The notes under the pieces: model-generated
Told to the model about the DNA's origin: nothing
Database searches by the model: none
The model's input: only the letters and a program-made list of their open reading frames with translations
Shown here: positions 23,885-33,208 of the stretch, in pieces
How positions within the stretch are numbered: position 1 is the first letter of the stretch
How the letters are laid out: each line of letters begins with the position of its first letter
Assembly (NCBI GenBank): GCA_937870585.1
Contig: CALMZE010000106.1
Location: 1-47,257, forward strand
From: an uncultured Sphingomonadales bacterium
Lineage (GTDB): Bacteria > Pseudomonadota > Alphaproteobacteria > Sphingomonadales > Sphingomonadaceae
Length of the DNA stretch: 47,257 nucleotides
Direction of reading: 5' to 3'
Program-made: the position numbers and the translations under genes

Positions 23885-25909
23885 TCAGAGCTTGGCCAGT
23901 AGCGCTTTGGCCTTGGCCGCATCCTCAAAATTCGGGGCGTTGGCGGCAAAGCCCAGATGTCGTTTGGCGGCGACAGGGAGTTTCTGCTCCTGAAGCGCTT
24001 GCCCCAGAAGGAAATGGATTTCCGGATCGTCTGGCCGCAACAGGCTGGCCTTCTTCATCAGCGCAATGCTGCCACCACGCTTGTCTTTGGACTTATATTT
24101 GATCCAGCCCAGCGCGGAGGCCGTATCGGCATTGCCCGGCTGTAGGCGATAGGCTTCGCTGGCGTAGGACAGGGCCTTCTTGCCATTCCCCTTGTTAAAC
24201 CAGGCCCAACCCAGCGATCGCGCAATCTCTGCATCATGGCCGCCGAGCCGCGCATCCAGCCCGGAGAGGATCGCTATCGCCCGGTCCCATTGCCGCGTTT
24301 CCATCAGATGCTCAGCTGCAATCCGCAAGGCAGGCACAGAGCGGGGGTTTTGGCTGAGGAAATAGTCGAGCACTTTGAGCGCCTCTCCGCGTGCGCCCAT
24401 CGTGTTCAGCGTCTCGATCATGCGCAGGGCCACTGTGGCATCAAAGCGCAGATCGGCACCACGGCGATAGAATTCGATGGCGGGTCCATGCTGCCCAGCA
24501 TAGGCCAGCGCGTCACCCGCCAAAATCTGCGCGGCAGGCGAGCCGGGGTTGAGGTCTGCCATGCGGCGCGCGTGTGCCACCGCAGCAGGCACATTCCCGT
24601 CCAGCAATTGCTTGTTGATATAGGGCACGGCCTGCCAGGCATTGTCCACCGGGCCATTGGAGGCGCGAGCGAGGCGCATCAGATCGCCATTGATGTTGAA
24701 CGGAGCGGGCTCGTCCGGCGCAGAGGCGTGCGCGCGGTCAAGATAGGGGGCTGCTTTGGCCAGATTGCCCTGGGCTTCCAGCGCGCGCGCCATCAACATC
24801 AGCGTGAAGCTGTCTGCATCGCTGCGGTCTGCCATAATGGCAAGCACGCTCGCCGCGCCGTGCGCATCGCCCGCCTTGAGCATGGCGAGGCCAAGCAGGC
24901 GGCGCGCTCTGAAATTGTCAGGTTGCATCCCCGTCAACTTCTCCAGCCGCGCAATCGCCGACTCATAGGAGGCCGCGTGAATTTCCAGCACGGCATTGAG
25001 CAAAATCGCGGCAGGCACCTCATCCATGCGGCCCTTGGTGCGATACATCAGGTTGCGCGCCAGATCATATTTGCCAGCGCGTGCGGCCATGACCGATTGC
25101 AGATAGAAAGCGCGGGCATTGTTGGGATCGGCTGCGATCATGCGGCGGGTGATGGTCAGCATCTCGCGCGTCTGCCCGGCATCGCCCAGCGTGGCCGCCA
25201 GTTCGCCCAGCGCATCAATGTTGGACGGTTCGATCTGCACGGCACGGCGGAACCAGGGCAGGGCCGCAATCAGGCCATATCGGCCCCGGATGAGATCGCC
25301 CATGATCATCATCGCGCGCACCGAGCGGGGGGCATTGCGGGCCTCGATCACGGCAGCGTCAATGGCTCCAGCCACATCACCCCGGCGATAACGGAACGAG
25401 GCAACATCGGCCCAAAGGCCCCGGATTGTGCCATCTGCGTTCACCGCTTCGTCATAGGCAGCACCGGCAGCATCGACATTGCTCATGCGGTCATAAATGA
25501 TCGCCCGGACACGCGCGGCATAAGCGCGATATTTGGGATCGATCTTGCCGCGCTCCAGCATGACCAGCGCTTCATCCTGCTTGTCTTGCAGCACGAGCGC
25601 GAATGCCAGCAGATGAAGACTGGCCGGCGGTTTGACGCCCAGACGGCCAGCATGATTGATCTGAAGCTCCGCGCCTGGCCCGTCGCCCAGTTCCAGCATC
25701 GCCATGGCGAGCGCAGTATAGGGCGGTGCCCAGTCCGGATCAGCCTTGGAGGCCTTGGTCAGCGTGGCACGCGCCTTGGCAAACTCGCCCCACATCAGCT
25801 GCTGCGTGCCCTCTTTATAGGCTGCTGCTGCCTCGTCGCGCGAGGCGCGCGCAGGCGTAGCCAGACCCAGAACGGCGATCAGCAGGATAGAGAGGAGCGC
25901 GCGGAGCAT
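23885..25909 (-). CDS. prsT: PrsT-like tetratricopeptide-repeat protein of the XrtA/PEP-CTERM gene set
   Basis: 674 residues: a signal peptide ending at PARA (about residue 22) then tandem TPR-like helix pairs over nearly the whole length (for example FAKARATLTKASKADPDWAP and ALPWFRRAVQIEPSNIDALG). The signal has no lipobox cysteine, unlike the lipoprotein form named PrsT in other bacteria. Identity rests on TPR content plus position directly after prsR and prsK, the conserved neighbourhood of the exosortase A system. Such proteins are thought to aid export or assembly of exopolysaccharide in the periplasm; that is inference here. Confidence 0.78.
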   Translation of the reverse strand: MLRALLSILLIAVLGLATPARASRDEAAAAYKEGTQQLMWGEFAKARATLTKASKADPDWAPPYTALAMAMLELGDGPGAELQINHAGRLGVKPPASLHLLAFALVLQDKQDEALVMLERGKIDPKYRAYAARVRAIIYDRMSNVDAAGAAYDEAVNADGTIRGLWADVASFRYRRGDVAGAIDAAVIEARNAPRSVRAMMIMGDLIRGRYGLIAALPWFRRAVQIEPSNIDALGELAATLGDAGQTREMLTITRRMIAADPNNARAFYLQSVMAARAGKYDLARNLMYRTKGRMDEVPAAILLNAVLEIHAASYESAIARLEKLTGMQPDNFRARRLLGLAMLKAGDAHGAASVLAIMADRSDADSFTLMLMARALEAQGNLAKAAPYLDRAHASAPDEPAPFNINGDLMRLARASNGPVDNAWQAVPYINKQLLDGNVPAAVAHARRMADLNPGSPAAQILAGDALAYAGQHGPAIEFYRRGADLRFDATVALRMIETLNTMGARGEALKVLDYFLSQNPRSVPALRIAAEHLMETRQWDRAIAILSGLDARLGGHDAEIARSLGWAWFNKGNGKKALSYASEAYRLQPGNADTASALGWIKYKSKDKRGGSIALMKKASLLRPDDPEIHFLLGQALQEQKLPVAAKRHLGFAANAPNFEDAAKAKALLAKL

Positions 25910-25926
25910 GGCGGGTGTCTTCCCGA

Positions 25927-27300
25927 TCAGACCTGCAAGCCGTGCTGCTTGATCAGATCATAAAGCGTCGGCCGGCTGATCCCGAGCAGCTTGGCGGCAT
26001 TGGAGATATTGCCCTCCGTCCGGGCGATCGCGCGGCGGATGGCAACGCGGTCTGCGGTATCGCGCACGGCCCGCAGATTGATGATCTCTGCGCCTTGATC
26101 CGCTGCATCGGTTTTGGGCAAATCTAGATCGAGCGCCGTCACCAGCTTGCCGTCTGCCATGATCACCGCGCGCTTGATGCGGTTTTCAAGCTCGCGGACG
26201 TTGCCGGGCCAGCCCCATGAATCGATGGCGTTGAGTGCATCGGGGGAGAAGCCCTTCACGCTGGGGTTCATGCCGGCGGAAAATTTCGCCAGAAAATGGC
26301 GGGCGAGCAGAATGGCATCTCCGGGGCGTTCGGCCAGCGAAGGGATACGCACGACGATTTCGGCCAAACGGTAGTAAAGATCCTCGCGGAAGCTTCCGCT
26401 CACCGTCATCTCATCAAGATTCTGGTGGGTGGCGCAGACGATGCGCGTGTCGACCGGAATGGGCGCGCGTCCGCCAATGCGTTCGATCACGCGCTCCTGA
26501 AGGAAGCGCAGCAGCTTGACCTGCAAGGGCAGGGGGATGTCACCCACTTCGTCGAGGAAGAGCGTGCCGCCATGGGCCTGTTCGATCTTGCCCTGCGTGG
26601 TTTTGACAGCCCCGGTGAACGCGCCCTTTTCGTGGCCGAACAGTTCGGATTCGAGCAGTGTTTCCGGAATCGCCGCGCAGTTGATGGCAATGAATGCCCC
26701 TTTGGAGCGACCACTTGAGCCATGCACGCCGCGCGCCAGCAACTCCTTGCCGGTGCCGCTCGCACCCAGCAGCATCACCGACACATCGGCATTGGCCACC
26801 CGTTCGATGGTGCGCGTCACTTTCAGCATTTCGGGCGCAGCCGTGATCATGCCGCCCAGCACATTGGAGCCCGCGTCAACCGTCGCGGCCAGACGGACAT
26901 TTTCGGCCTCCAGCGCATGAACATGGAAGGCGCGCTTCACGATCAGGCCGAGCTCATCAATATCGACGGGCTTCTGGTAGAAATCCCAGGCGCCATCCGC
27001 AATCGCGCGCATCGCGCTTTCGCGCGCGCCATGGCCAGAGGCGACGATGACTTTGGTATCGGGTTTGAGTGCCAGAATTTCGGCGAGCGCGGCAAAGCCT
27101 TCGGTCGTGCCATCCGGATCGGGCGGCAGGCCGAGATCGAGCGTGACGACAGCGGGCTCTTCCGCGCGCAGCAGATCAATCGCCTGCGCGCGCGTGGTGG
27201 CTGCCAGAACTTCATAATCCTCATAGGCCCAGCGCAGCTGGCGCTGCAGCCCTTCATCATCTTCAACGATGAGAAGTTTGGGGCGGGCAACATCGGTCAT
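25927..27300 (-). CDS. prsR: PrsR, sigma-54-dependent response regulator of the XrtA/PEP-CTERM system
   Basis: 457 residues, NtrC type. Receiver domain with phospho-acceptor Asp55 (VVTLDLGLPP), AAA+ domain with Walker A GASGTGKE (about 179-186) and the GAFTGA loop (226-231) that contacts sigma-54, and a C-terminal Fis-type helix-turn-helix (ISNAAKLLGISRPTLYDLI). PrsR homologues activate sigma-54 promoters of PEP-CTERM and exopolysaccharide genes. ATG 27300 overlaps the prsK stop as ATGA, so kinase and regulator are coupled. Confidence 0.93.
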   Translation of the reverse strand: MTDVARPKLLIVEDDEGLQRQLRWAYEDYEVLAATTRAQAIDLLRAEEPAVVTLDLGLPPDPDGTTEGFAALAEILALKPDTKVIVASGHGARESAMRAIADGAWDFYQKPVDIDELGLIVKRAFHVHALEAENVRLAATVDAGSNVLGGMITAAPEMLKVTRTIERVANADVSVMLLGASGTGKELLARGVHGSSGRSKGAFIAINCAAIPETLLESELFGHEKGAFTGAVKTTQGKIEQAHGGTLFLDEVGDIPLPLQVKLLRFLQERVIERIGGRAPIPVDTRIVCATHQNLDEMTVSGSFREDLYYRLAEIVVRIPSLAERPGDAILLARHFLAKFSAGMNPSVKGFSPDALNAIDSWGWPGNVRELENRIKRAVIMADGKLVTALDLDLPKTDAADQGAEIINLRAVRDTADRVAIRRAIARTEGNISNAAKLLGISRPTLYDLIKQHGLQV

Positions 27301-29375
27301 GCAGCGAGATCCTGATCTTGGGGAATGGTTGTCTTGTCCGCCACAGGCTTGGCGAGCGGCAGGACGATGGAGAAGGTGGTGCCATGGCCTTCGCGGCTGG
27401 TCACATCGAGCCGACCGCCCATTTCGGCAATGATAGTGCGGGCTTCGAATGCGCCCACGCCAAAGCCATTCTCCTTGGTGGAGACAAAGGGCTTGAACAA
27501 TTGGCCATGGATGAAGGCAGGGGACATGCCGCTGCCCCTATCAATCACGTCCAAAATGCCGTTTGAGGGATCCTTCCGCACGAACAGGGACACGGGCTCG
27601 CTCGCCGGGCTGATCTCCATTGCGTTCTGGACAAGATGGCCGAGCGCCTGTTCCAGTCGCGCAGGATCGGCGACCACCGAGACGTCATTTTCACCCATCA
27701 CGACCACCGGATGCACGGCCCGGCGCTGTGTGGCTGTGCGTTCAGCCAGCGCGCGCAAGGCAAGCGCACGCGGCTCTTCACGGCGGCCCTTGTTGTGTTG
27801 CGACAGGCGGGCGAGCAGACCGTTCATGCGCTCGGTCGAGCTTTTGAGCGTGGCGATCATGTCCGCCCGGAATTCGGGATTGTCGGCATGGCGTTCGGCA
27901 TTGCGGACAACGAGCGCGAGCTGGCTCGCCATATTCTTGATGTCGTGCATGATGAAGGCGAAGCGGCGGTTGAACTCGTCAAACTGCTTCACATCCGCCA
28001 GCGCTTCCTGTCCGCGTGCTTCGGCGAGGTAGCTTGCTACCTGCCGCGCTGCCACGCGCAGCATATCAAAATCTTCCCAATCGAGCGTGCGGACAAAGGG
28101 CGGATGAGACAGGATGACGATGCCGATCAGCCGGTCAAAATGGACGAGCGGGACCGCCACCCAGGCGCGCGTATCCGCCAGAAGCCATTCCGGGATGAGC
28201 GCATCTTCGGCATGATCTGGGTTGGGGCCGTGCGCGCGGATCGAATCAAATTCGATGATCCGCCCGGATGCGGTGAGTTTGGTGACAAGCGCAGGCGGAA
28301 TGCAGGGCGAGCCGATTGAGACATTGTCCCAGTTCCACTGCGCCTGCACCAGCATTCCCGCGCTGCTTTCGGCAATCAGCAGCCCGGCAGGCGATTCGAG
28401 AATATCCGCCAAAGCGCGGATCACGCGCACGTCGAGCGGCGAGAAGTCCTCTCCCGGCTGGCCGAGCGTATCGGTGAAGCGTTGCCATTCCAGCCGGTAA
28501 TCATAGCGATGCTTGAAAAGGTGCTTGGCAATCTTGACGCGCAGCCAGGCCCGGAAGGTGCTCGACGGCATCAGGATCAACCCGGCGAGCAGCGAGGCAA
28601 AGACAAAGCTGACCTGCGCCAGTCGTGCGCGCTCTCCACCCAGATAATCGAGCGCCTGGACAATGCCGACCATCAGCATGAGGTACAGTCCGATGGCGGC
28701 AAGACTCACGGTTTGCAGCGTTACCGTGCGGGACAATTTCACCCGCCAATGCGCCGCGCGGTGAACGGCGATGGCGAACAGGGGCGCTGCCATGATCAGC
28801 GCAAGACCACGCGCCGCCAGCAGTTCGGCTGGCCATTCGCGCGTGAGATAGGCCATCGTCGCCAGATTGAGGTCATAAACCCACAGGATGGTGAAGCCCA
28901 CCATCGGCAGCCGCAGCGCATCGCGCGCCTCTTCCTGCGCTGCCGTGTAGAGATTGTGAACCAGCACCAGCGCACCGATGCACATGATCATGCGCAGCAG
29001 AGCCTGCGTCATCAGACTGACAGTCGCAACCTCCTGAGCAGGAGCCATCTCCACCACGGCAAGGAGCACAAGGATGAGCGCAATCGCGCCATAAACCAGC
29101 GCGACCGTCTGCGGCTTGTTCTGCGTGCCATGGCGCCAGACCATGTACATGAAGGCCAGCCAGCCGAGATTGCGAAGATGTTCGGTCAGGTGCGCCGCCA
29201 TGGTTGCCGGGCCACTGATCGCAACCGAAAGTGCAAAGATCGATGTGCCAGCCAGCGCCAGCAACATGGTGAAATCACGCCAGTCGCGCGCACCACGCTG
29301 GAACTGCGAGATCGCGATGGCCCCGAACAGGGCCGCCGCGAGCGCATGGCTCCAGATCGAAAAGGCTTCGATCAC
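27297..29375 (-). CDS. prsK: PrsK, membrane histidine kinase of the XrtA/PEP-CTERM system
   Basis: About 692 residues: an N-terminal run of roughly nine membrane helices (to about residue 280), a GAF-like domain (LESPAGLLIAESSAG), the phospho-acceptor His in FIMHDIKNMASQLALV, and an ATPase domain with N box LVQNAMEIS, G1 DRGSGMSP and G2 GFGVGAFEA. GTG 29375 is preferred because it overlaps the stop of the upstream transferase as GTGA, the same coupling seen at other junctions; GTG 29393 would add six residues. It is the expected partner of PrsR. Confidence 0.92.
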   Translation of the reverse strand: MIEAFSIWSHALAAALFGAIAISQFQRGARDWRDFTMLLALAGTSIFALSVAISGPATMAAHLTEHLRNLGWLAFMYMVWRHGTQNKPQTVALVYGAIALILVLLAVVEMAPAQEVATVSLMTQALLRMIMCIGALVLVHNLYTAAQEEARDALRLPMVGFTILWVYDLNLATMAYLTREWPAELLAARGLALIMAAPLFAIAVHRAAHWRVKLSRTVTLQTVSLAAIGLYLMLMVGIVQALDYLGGERARLAQVSFVFASLLAGLILMPSSTFRAWLRVKIAKHLFKHRYDYRLEWQRFTDTLGQPGEDFSPLDVRVIRALADILESPAGLLIAESSAGMLVQAQWNWDNVSIGSPCIPPALVTKLTASGRIIEFDSIRAHGPNPDHAEDALIPEWLLADTRAWVAVPLVHFDRLIGIVILSHPPFVRTLDWEDFDMLRVAARQVASYLAEARGQEALADVKQFDEFNRRFAFIMHDIKNMASQLALVVRNAERHADNPEFRADMIATLKSSTERMNGLLARLSQHNKGRREEPRALALRALAERTATQRRAVHPVVVMGENDVSVVADPARLEQALGHLVQNAMEISPASEPVSLFVRKDPSNGILDVIDRGSGMSPAFIHGQLFKPFVSTKENGFGVGAFEARTIIAEMGGRLDVTSREGHGTTFSIVLPLAKPVADKTTIPQDQDLAA

Positions 29376-30760
29376 CGCGCGCCATCCGGCCACAGCACAA
29401 CGCGGATCGTCTGAAGGATGATCAGCACGTCAAGGAAGGGCGTGTAATTCTTGGCGTAATACAGGTCATATTCCAGCTTGTGACGGGCATCTTCGAGGCT
29501 CGCCCCATAGGGGTAGTTGACCTGCGCCCAGCCGGTGATGCCCGGCTTCACCATATGGCGTTCGGCATAATATTTGAGCTTGGTTTCAAGATCTGCCACG
29601 AATTCCGGACGTTCCGGGCGCGGGCCGACAAAGCTCATATCGCCGCGCAGCACGTTCCAAACCTGCGGCAGTTCGTCGATGCGGGTAAGGCGAATGAACT
29701 TGCCGACGCGCGTGATGCGCGGATCATTTTCCGCCGCCCATACGGCCTTGCCACCCACTTCGGCATCTTGCCGCATAGAACGCAGTTTGAAGACGCTGAA
29801 AGGCTGATTGTAGAGCCCAACGCGCGTCTGCTTGTAGAAAGCCGGCCCCTTGCTCTCCAGCTTCACGATGATGCTGAAGATGATGATGAGCGGCGCGGCA
29901 ATCACCAGCAGCAACAGGCTGACGGCAATATCGAACACGCGCTTGGCAATTGAAGACAGGCGGCGCCCTGCCGAGAATCCGTCCGAGAAGATCAGGAAAC
30001 TGGGATTGACGGTATCAAGGTCGACGCGCCCCGTTTCACGCTCCAGAAAGGTCGACATTTCGTTGACATGCACGCCTGTCGTCTTGACGCGGATAAGATC
30101 GTCGAGCGGGAGCGCGCGGCGGCGCTCTTCGAGTGCAAGCACGACTTCGCTCGCGCCGAGCAGCGTCACATGGCGCGGCAGATTGTCGATATGATCGCGG
30201 TTGATCGCCGAAGGGATGACCGAGTCGCAATCCTTCATCGAGACATGGCCAACAACCGAGAAGGCCGCGCCCTGTTTGTTGGCGAGATCGCGGATGCGCT
30301 TGGCGCGCGGGCCTGCGCCCAGCACAAGCACGCGGCGCTTGAAGCCTTCCCCATCCAGCAGCTGGCTGAAGATAATGCGCACCACATACATGGCGAAATA
30401 GGCGAGCAGGATCGCGTAGAGCGAGTTGGAGCGCCACAGAGTCGAGCCCGGCAGCGCGAAATGGACGAGCGAGAGGAAGATGATCGAAAGCGAAATCGCC
30501 ACGACCATGCGCGCGGCGGCATATTTGATCGATTGCAGCGCCTCAATCGAATAGACCCCCACGGCAACCATGGAGGCCATCAGCGTGATGGCAAAGGTGG
30601 AAATCGGCACGATCCGGTTGAACGCAGAATCGACATGCATCCCGATCTGGTGCGCGCGGATCACCCAGGCAGTTTCAGCCGCAGACAGGATCAGCACAAA
30701 ATCCAGCCAGCCCAGCAGAAGCACGGCATAGGGAATATAATGTTTGAACAGCCTGATCAT
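29372..30760 (-). CDS. TIGR03013-type sugar phosphotransferase of the XrtA/PEP-CTERM system
   Basis: 462 residues. Four to five N-terminal membrane helices, a Rossmann-like central part (RVLVLGAGPRAKRIRDLA), then a bacterial sugar transferase domain from about residue 270 (KRVFDIAVSLLLLV, GPAFYKQTRVG, FKLRSMR, RIDELPQVWNVLRGDMSFVGPRPERPEFV). Such enzymes load the first sugar phosphate onto undecaprenyl phosphate for exopolysaccharide synthesis. The PrsK-PrsR neighbours are what point to the TIGR03013 subgroup. First gene of the leftward unit; it diverges from manC. Confidence 0.92.
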   Translation of the reverse strand: MIRLFKHYIPYAVLLLGWLDFVLILSAAETAWVIRAHQIGMHVDSAFNRIVPISTFAITLMASMVAVGVYSIEALQSIKYAAARMVVAISLSIIFLSLVHFALPGSTLWRSNSLYAILLAYFAMYVVRIIFSQLLDGEGFKRRVLVLGAGPRAKRIRDLANKQGAAFSVVGHVSMKDCDSVIPSAINRDHIDNLPRHVTLLGASEVVLALEERRRALPLDDLIRVKTTGVHVNEMSTFLERETGRVDLDTVNPSFLIFSDGFSAGRRLSSIAKRVFDIAVSLLLLVIAAPLIIIFSIIVKLESKGPAFYKQTRVGLYNQPFSVFKLRSMRQDAEVGGKAVWAAENDPRITRVGKFIRLTRIDELPQVWNVLRGDMSFVGPRPERPEFVADLETKLKYYAERHMVKPGITGWAQVNYPYGASLEDARHKLEYDLYYAKNYTPFLDVLIILQTIRVVLWPDGAR

Positions 30761-30889
30761 GCTGGCGTGCCGCCCCTTGTTTACGCATCGGGCGTCAAAA
30801 ATCCCGACAGGCCATAGTGTCGCAAAAATTTACAAAGATTTGCTAAAGGCAGACATCATCGGGTTTCCAGTAGCGGGGCGAGGGCGATT

Positions 30890-31921
30890 ATGCGTGCAAT
30901 TCCAGACCAGATTGTTCCGGTGATTCTCTCCGGCGGGTCGGGCACGCGGCTCTGGCCCATGTCCACGCCAGAGTGCCCGAAACAGTTTCTGCCACTGGCG
31001 GGTGAAGAAACCATGTTCGTGCAGACCTTGGCGCGCTGCACGGACCCCGCACGTTTTGCGGCTCCGCTGATCGTGGCCAATGCGCGCCATGCCGATCTGA
31101 TTGATGCCCAGCTGGACGGGTGCGCGGCCACGCTCATTCTGGAACCTTGCGCGCGCAACACCGCGCCTGCCATTGCTCTGGCCGCGCTCGAAGCGGGCGG
31201 CGCGCCAATGCTCGTCATGCCCAGTGATCAGGTGATTGCCGATGTGGATGCGTTCCATCGCGCGATTGAGGCTGCGTTGCCGCTGGTGGAGGAAGGCTGG
31301 CTCGTCACCTTTGGCATCACGCCCGACAAGCCCGAGACCGGCTATGGCTATATCCGCATTGGAGTCGCGCTGAGCGATGGCGTGCATCAGGTGGAGCGCT
31401 TTATCGAAAAGCCGGATCGTGCGCGCGCTGAGGCCATGCTCACTGAAGGCGGCCATGCGTGGAATGGCGGCATCTTCCTGTTTCGTGCTGATGCTTTTCT
31501 GGCGGCTCTTGATAGCCACGTGCCCGAGATTCTGGCCGCTGTTACGCGGGCGATGGAGAGTGCAGAGCGCAATGGCAATCGCATCCTGCCCGATGAAGCG
31601 GCCTTCGCGGCCTCGCCGTCAGACTCCATAGACTATGCCGTGATGGAGAAAGCAGGGCAGGTGGCCGTCGTCCCCGTCGCAATGGGGTGGACCGATCTGG
31701 GCAGTTGGGATGCGCTCTATGAGATTGCGGAGACGGATGGAGCGGGCAATGCGCTCAAGGGGCCGGTCGAATTGGTTTCGGGCCGAGGCAATCTGGTGCA
31801 GAGCAATGGTCTGTCTGTCTCGCTTGCCGGGGTCGATAATCTGATTGTCATCGCCCATGGCAACCGCGTGATGATCCTGCCGCGCGGCCAGTCACAGGAT
31901 GTGAAGCGCTTCAAACAATAA
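30890..31921 (+). CDS. manC: mannose-1-phosphate guanylyltransferase
   Basis: 343 residues. It makes GDP-mannose from GTP and mannose 1-phosphate for polysaccharide synthesis. The nucleotidyl signature LSGGSGTRLWPMSTPECPKQF (residues 13-33, quoted as GGSGTRLWP and PKQFLPL), the FIEKPDRA lysine motif and GGHAWNGGIF are intact. It lacks the C-terminal cupin (phosphomannose isomerase) domain of the bifunctional form (about 470 residues). GGGGCGAGGG precedes ATG 30890. It shares a 129-bp divergent promoter region with the TIGR03013 transferase, fitting a joint role in exopolysaccharide. Confidence 0.94.
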   Translation: MRAIPDQIVPVILSGGSGTRLWPMSTPECPKQFLPLAGEETMFVQTLARCTDPARFAAPLIVANARHADLIDAQLDGCAATLILEPCARNTAPAIALAALEAGGAPMLVMPSDQVIADVDAFHRAIEAALPLVEEGWLVTFGITPDKPETGYGYIRIGVALSDGVHQVERFIEKPDRARAEAMLTEGGHAWNGGIFLFRADAFLAALDSHVPEILAAVTRAMESAERNGNRILPDEAAFAASPSDSIDYAVMEKAGQVAVVPVAMGWTDLGSWDALYEIAETDGAGNALKGPVELVSGRGNLVQSNGLSVSLAGVDNLIVIAHGNRVMILPRGQSQDVKRFKQ

Positions 31922-31925
31922 GCGC

Positions 31926-32957
31926 TCAGCCCCATACTCGCTCAAACCGATCACCAAGGCCGGTCAGCAATTCATATTGAGACAGGCCCGATTGCGCGCT
32001 GGCGTGGGGCAGGTGATAATCCATCGCCACCCAATCGCCTTCGCCAAGCTCTGGCTGCGCATCCACGCACAGCGCGATCAGATCCATCGAGACACGGCCG
32101 ATCACGGGCAGGCTGCCCTGCGCCGCGCTGCCCCTGGCGGAAAAGCCGCGCAGATAGCCGTCTGCATAGCCTAGATTGAGAATGGCCAACTCCATGTTCC
32201 GCGTCGCCGTGAAGGTGGCATTATAGCCAACCGTCTCGCCCGGCACCACGCGCCGCCTCTGGAGGATTTGCGCTTCAGGGAACGCCACTTGCCTAATCGC
32301 CTCTGCGCCAGCGCGCGGCACGCCGCCATAAAGGGCGAGGCCGGGGCGGGTCAGATCGAACGCAAAGTCGCTGCCCAGCACGATGCCCGCTGAATTGGAA
32401 AGGCTCATCCGCAACGCGTTGGTCTTCCCCGTCAGCGCCGCGAAGGCCGCACGCTGACGTTCGTTCTGGGAGCAGTCCTCGTCAGCGGACGCCAGATGGC
32501 TCATCAGCGTTTCGATTGCCAGCCCGTCAAGCACGCCGTCCGCTACATCCTGCACAGACAGGCCGAGCCGGTTCATGCCCGTATCGATCATCACATCACA
32601 AGGCAGGCCAGTTTCGCGCCAGCGGCGGACCTGTTCGGCGCTGTTCAGCACCGGACGCGCCGGGCCATTCCGCGCTGCGTCCATATCTTCGGCGCGCACG
32701 CCGTGAAGGACGGAGAGGGTGCAGCCCGGAGCGAGCGATCCCAATCGCGCCGCTTCCCCCCATGTCGCGACGAAGAAATCGCGGCACCCGGCAGCAGAAA
32801 GCCGCGCCACGACTTCACGCGCACCCAGCCCATAGCCATCAGCCTTGACCGCCGCCCCGCACGCCGCAGCACCGCTTTGTCCGGCCAGCCAGCGCCAGTT
32901 GGAGACAAGAGCCTCGCCATCAAGGCGCAGCCGCAGCGGTGAAACGGGGGCATTCAT
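31926..32957 (-). CDS. alr: alanine racemase
   Basis: 343 residues. It makes D-alanine for peptidoglycan. The PLP lysine is Lys38 in AAVKADGYGLGA; the opposite catalytic tyrosine lies in VGYNATF, with RPGLALYGG and IGRVSMDLIA also conserved. ATG 32957 is the first start giving the usual N-terminus (PLRLRLDGEAL); the frame stays open to 33047 without a better site. No strong ribosome-binding site is seen. It converges on manC with a four-base gap. Confidence 0.95.
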   Translation of the reverse strand: MNAPVSPLRLRLDGEALVSNWRWLAGQSGAAACGAAVKADGYGLGAREVVARLSAAGCRDFFVATWGEAARLGSLAPGCTLSVLHGVRAEDMDAARNGPARPVLNSAEQVRRWRETGLPCDVMIDTGMNRLGLSVQDVADGVLDGLAIETLMSHLASADEDCSQNERQRAAFAALTGKTNALRMSLSNSAGIVLGSDFAFDLTRPGLALYGGVPRAGAEAIRQVAFPEAQILQRRRVVPGETVGYNATFTATRNMELAILNLGYADGYLRGFSARGSAAQGSLPVIGRVSMDLIALCVDAQPELGEGDWVAMDYHLPHASAQSGLSQYELLTGLGDRFERVWG

Positions 32958-33098
32958 GCCGCGCGTGTAACGGCTTCGTCGCACAGGGTCGAGGGGGAGA
33001 TGAAAATCCGGCGGCCCTGTGTTGACTTCCGCGCAATCCTTCGCCAATGGCCTCCGCTCTGGCGCGGCGCTTTCCCTTGGCGGAAGTGCCGATCACCA

Positions 33099-33185
33099 TG
33101 GACAGGTGGCCGAGTGGTTAATGGCAGCAGACTGTAAATCTGCCCGCGAGAGCGTACGCTGGTTCGAATCCAGCCCTGTCCACCA
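33099..33185 (+). tRNA. tRNA-Tyr (anticodon GTA)
   Basis: Acceptor arms GGACAGG (33099-33105) and CCTGTCC (33175-33181) pair fully, followed by discriminator A and an encoded CCA (33183-33185). The anticodon GTA is at 33134-33136 in stem-loop CAGA-CTGTAAA-TCTG; the T arm GCTGG-TTCGAAT-CCAGC is perfect, and a long variable arm (type II tRNA) is present as expected for bacterial tyrosine tRNA. A possible promoter is TTGACT at 33022-33027, with a weak -10. Confidence 0.97.
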
Positions 33186-33208
33186 CCTTCATCCCTGCTC
33201 AAGCGGCC

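Noticed and set aside
24236..25963. rightward 575-residue open frame
   Set aside because: Exactly opposite the TPR protein; Arg/His/Gly-rich, no domains, so a shadow.
29376..29393. longer prsK start at GTG 29393
   Set aside because: GTG 29375 overlaps the upstream stop as GTGA, the coupling used repeatedly in this window, so the longer start is less likely.
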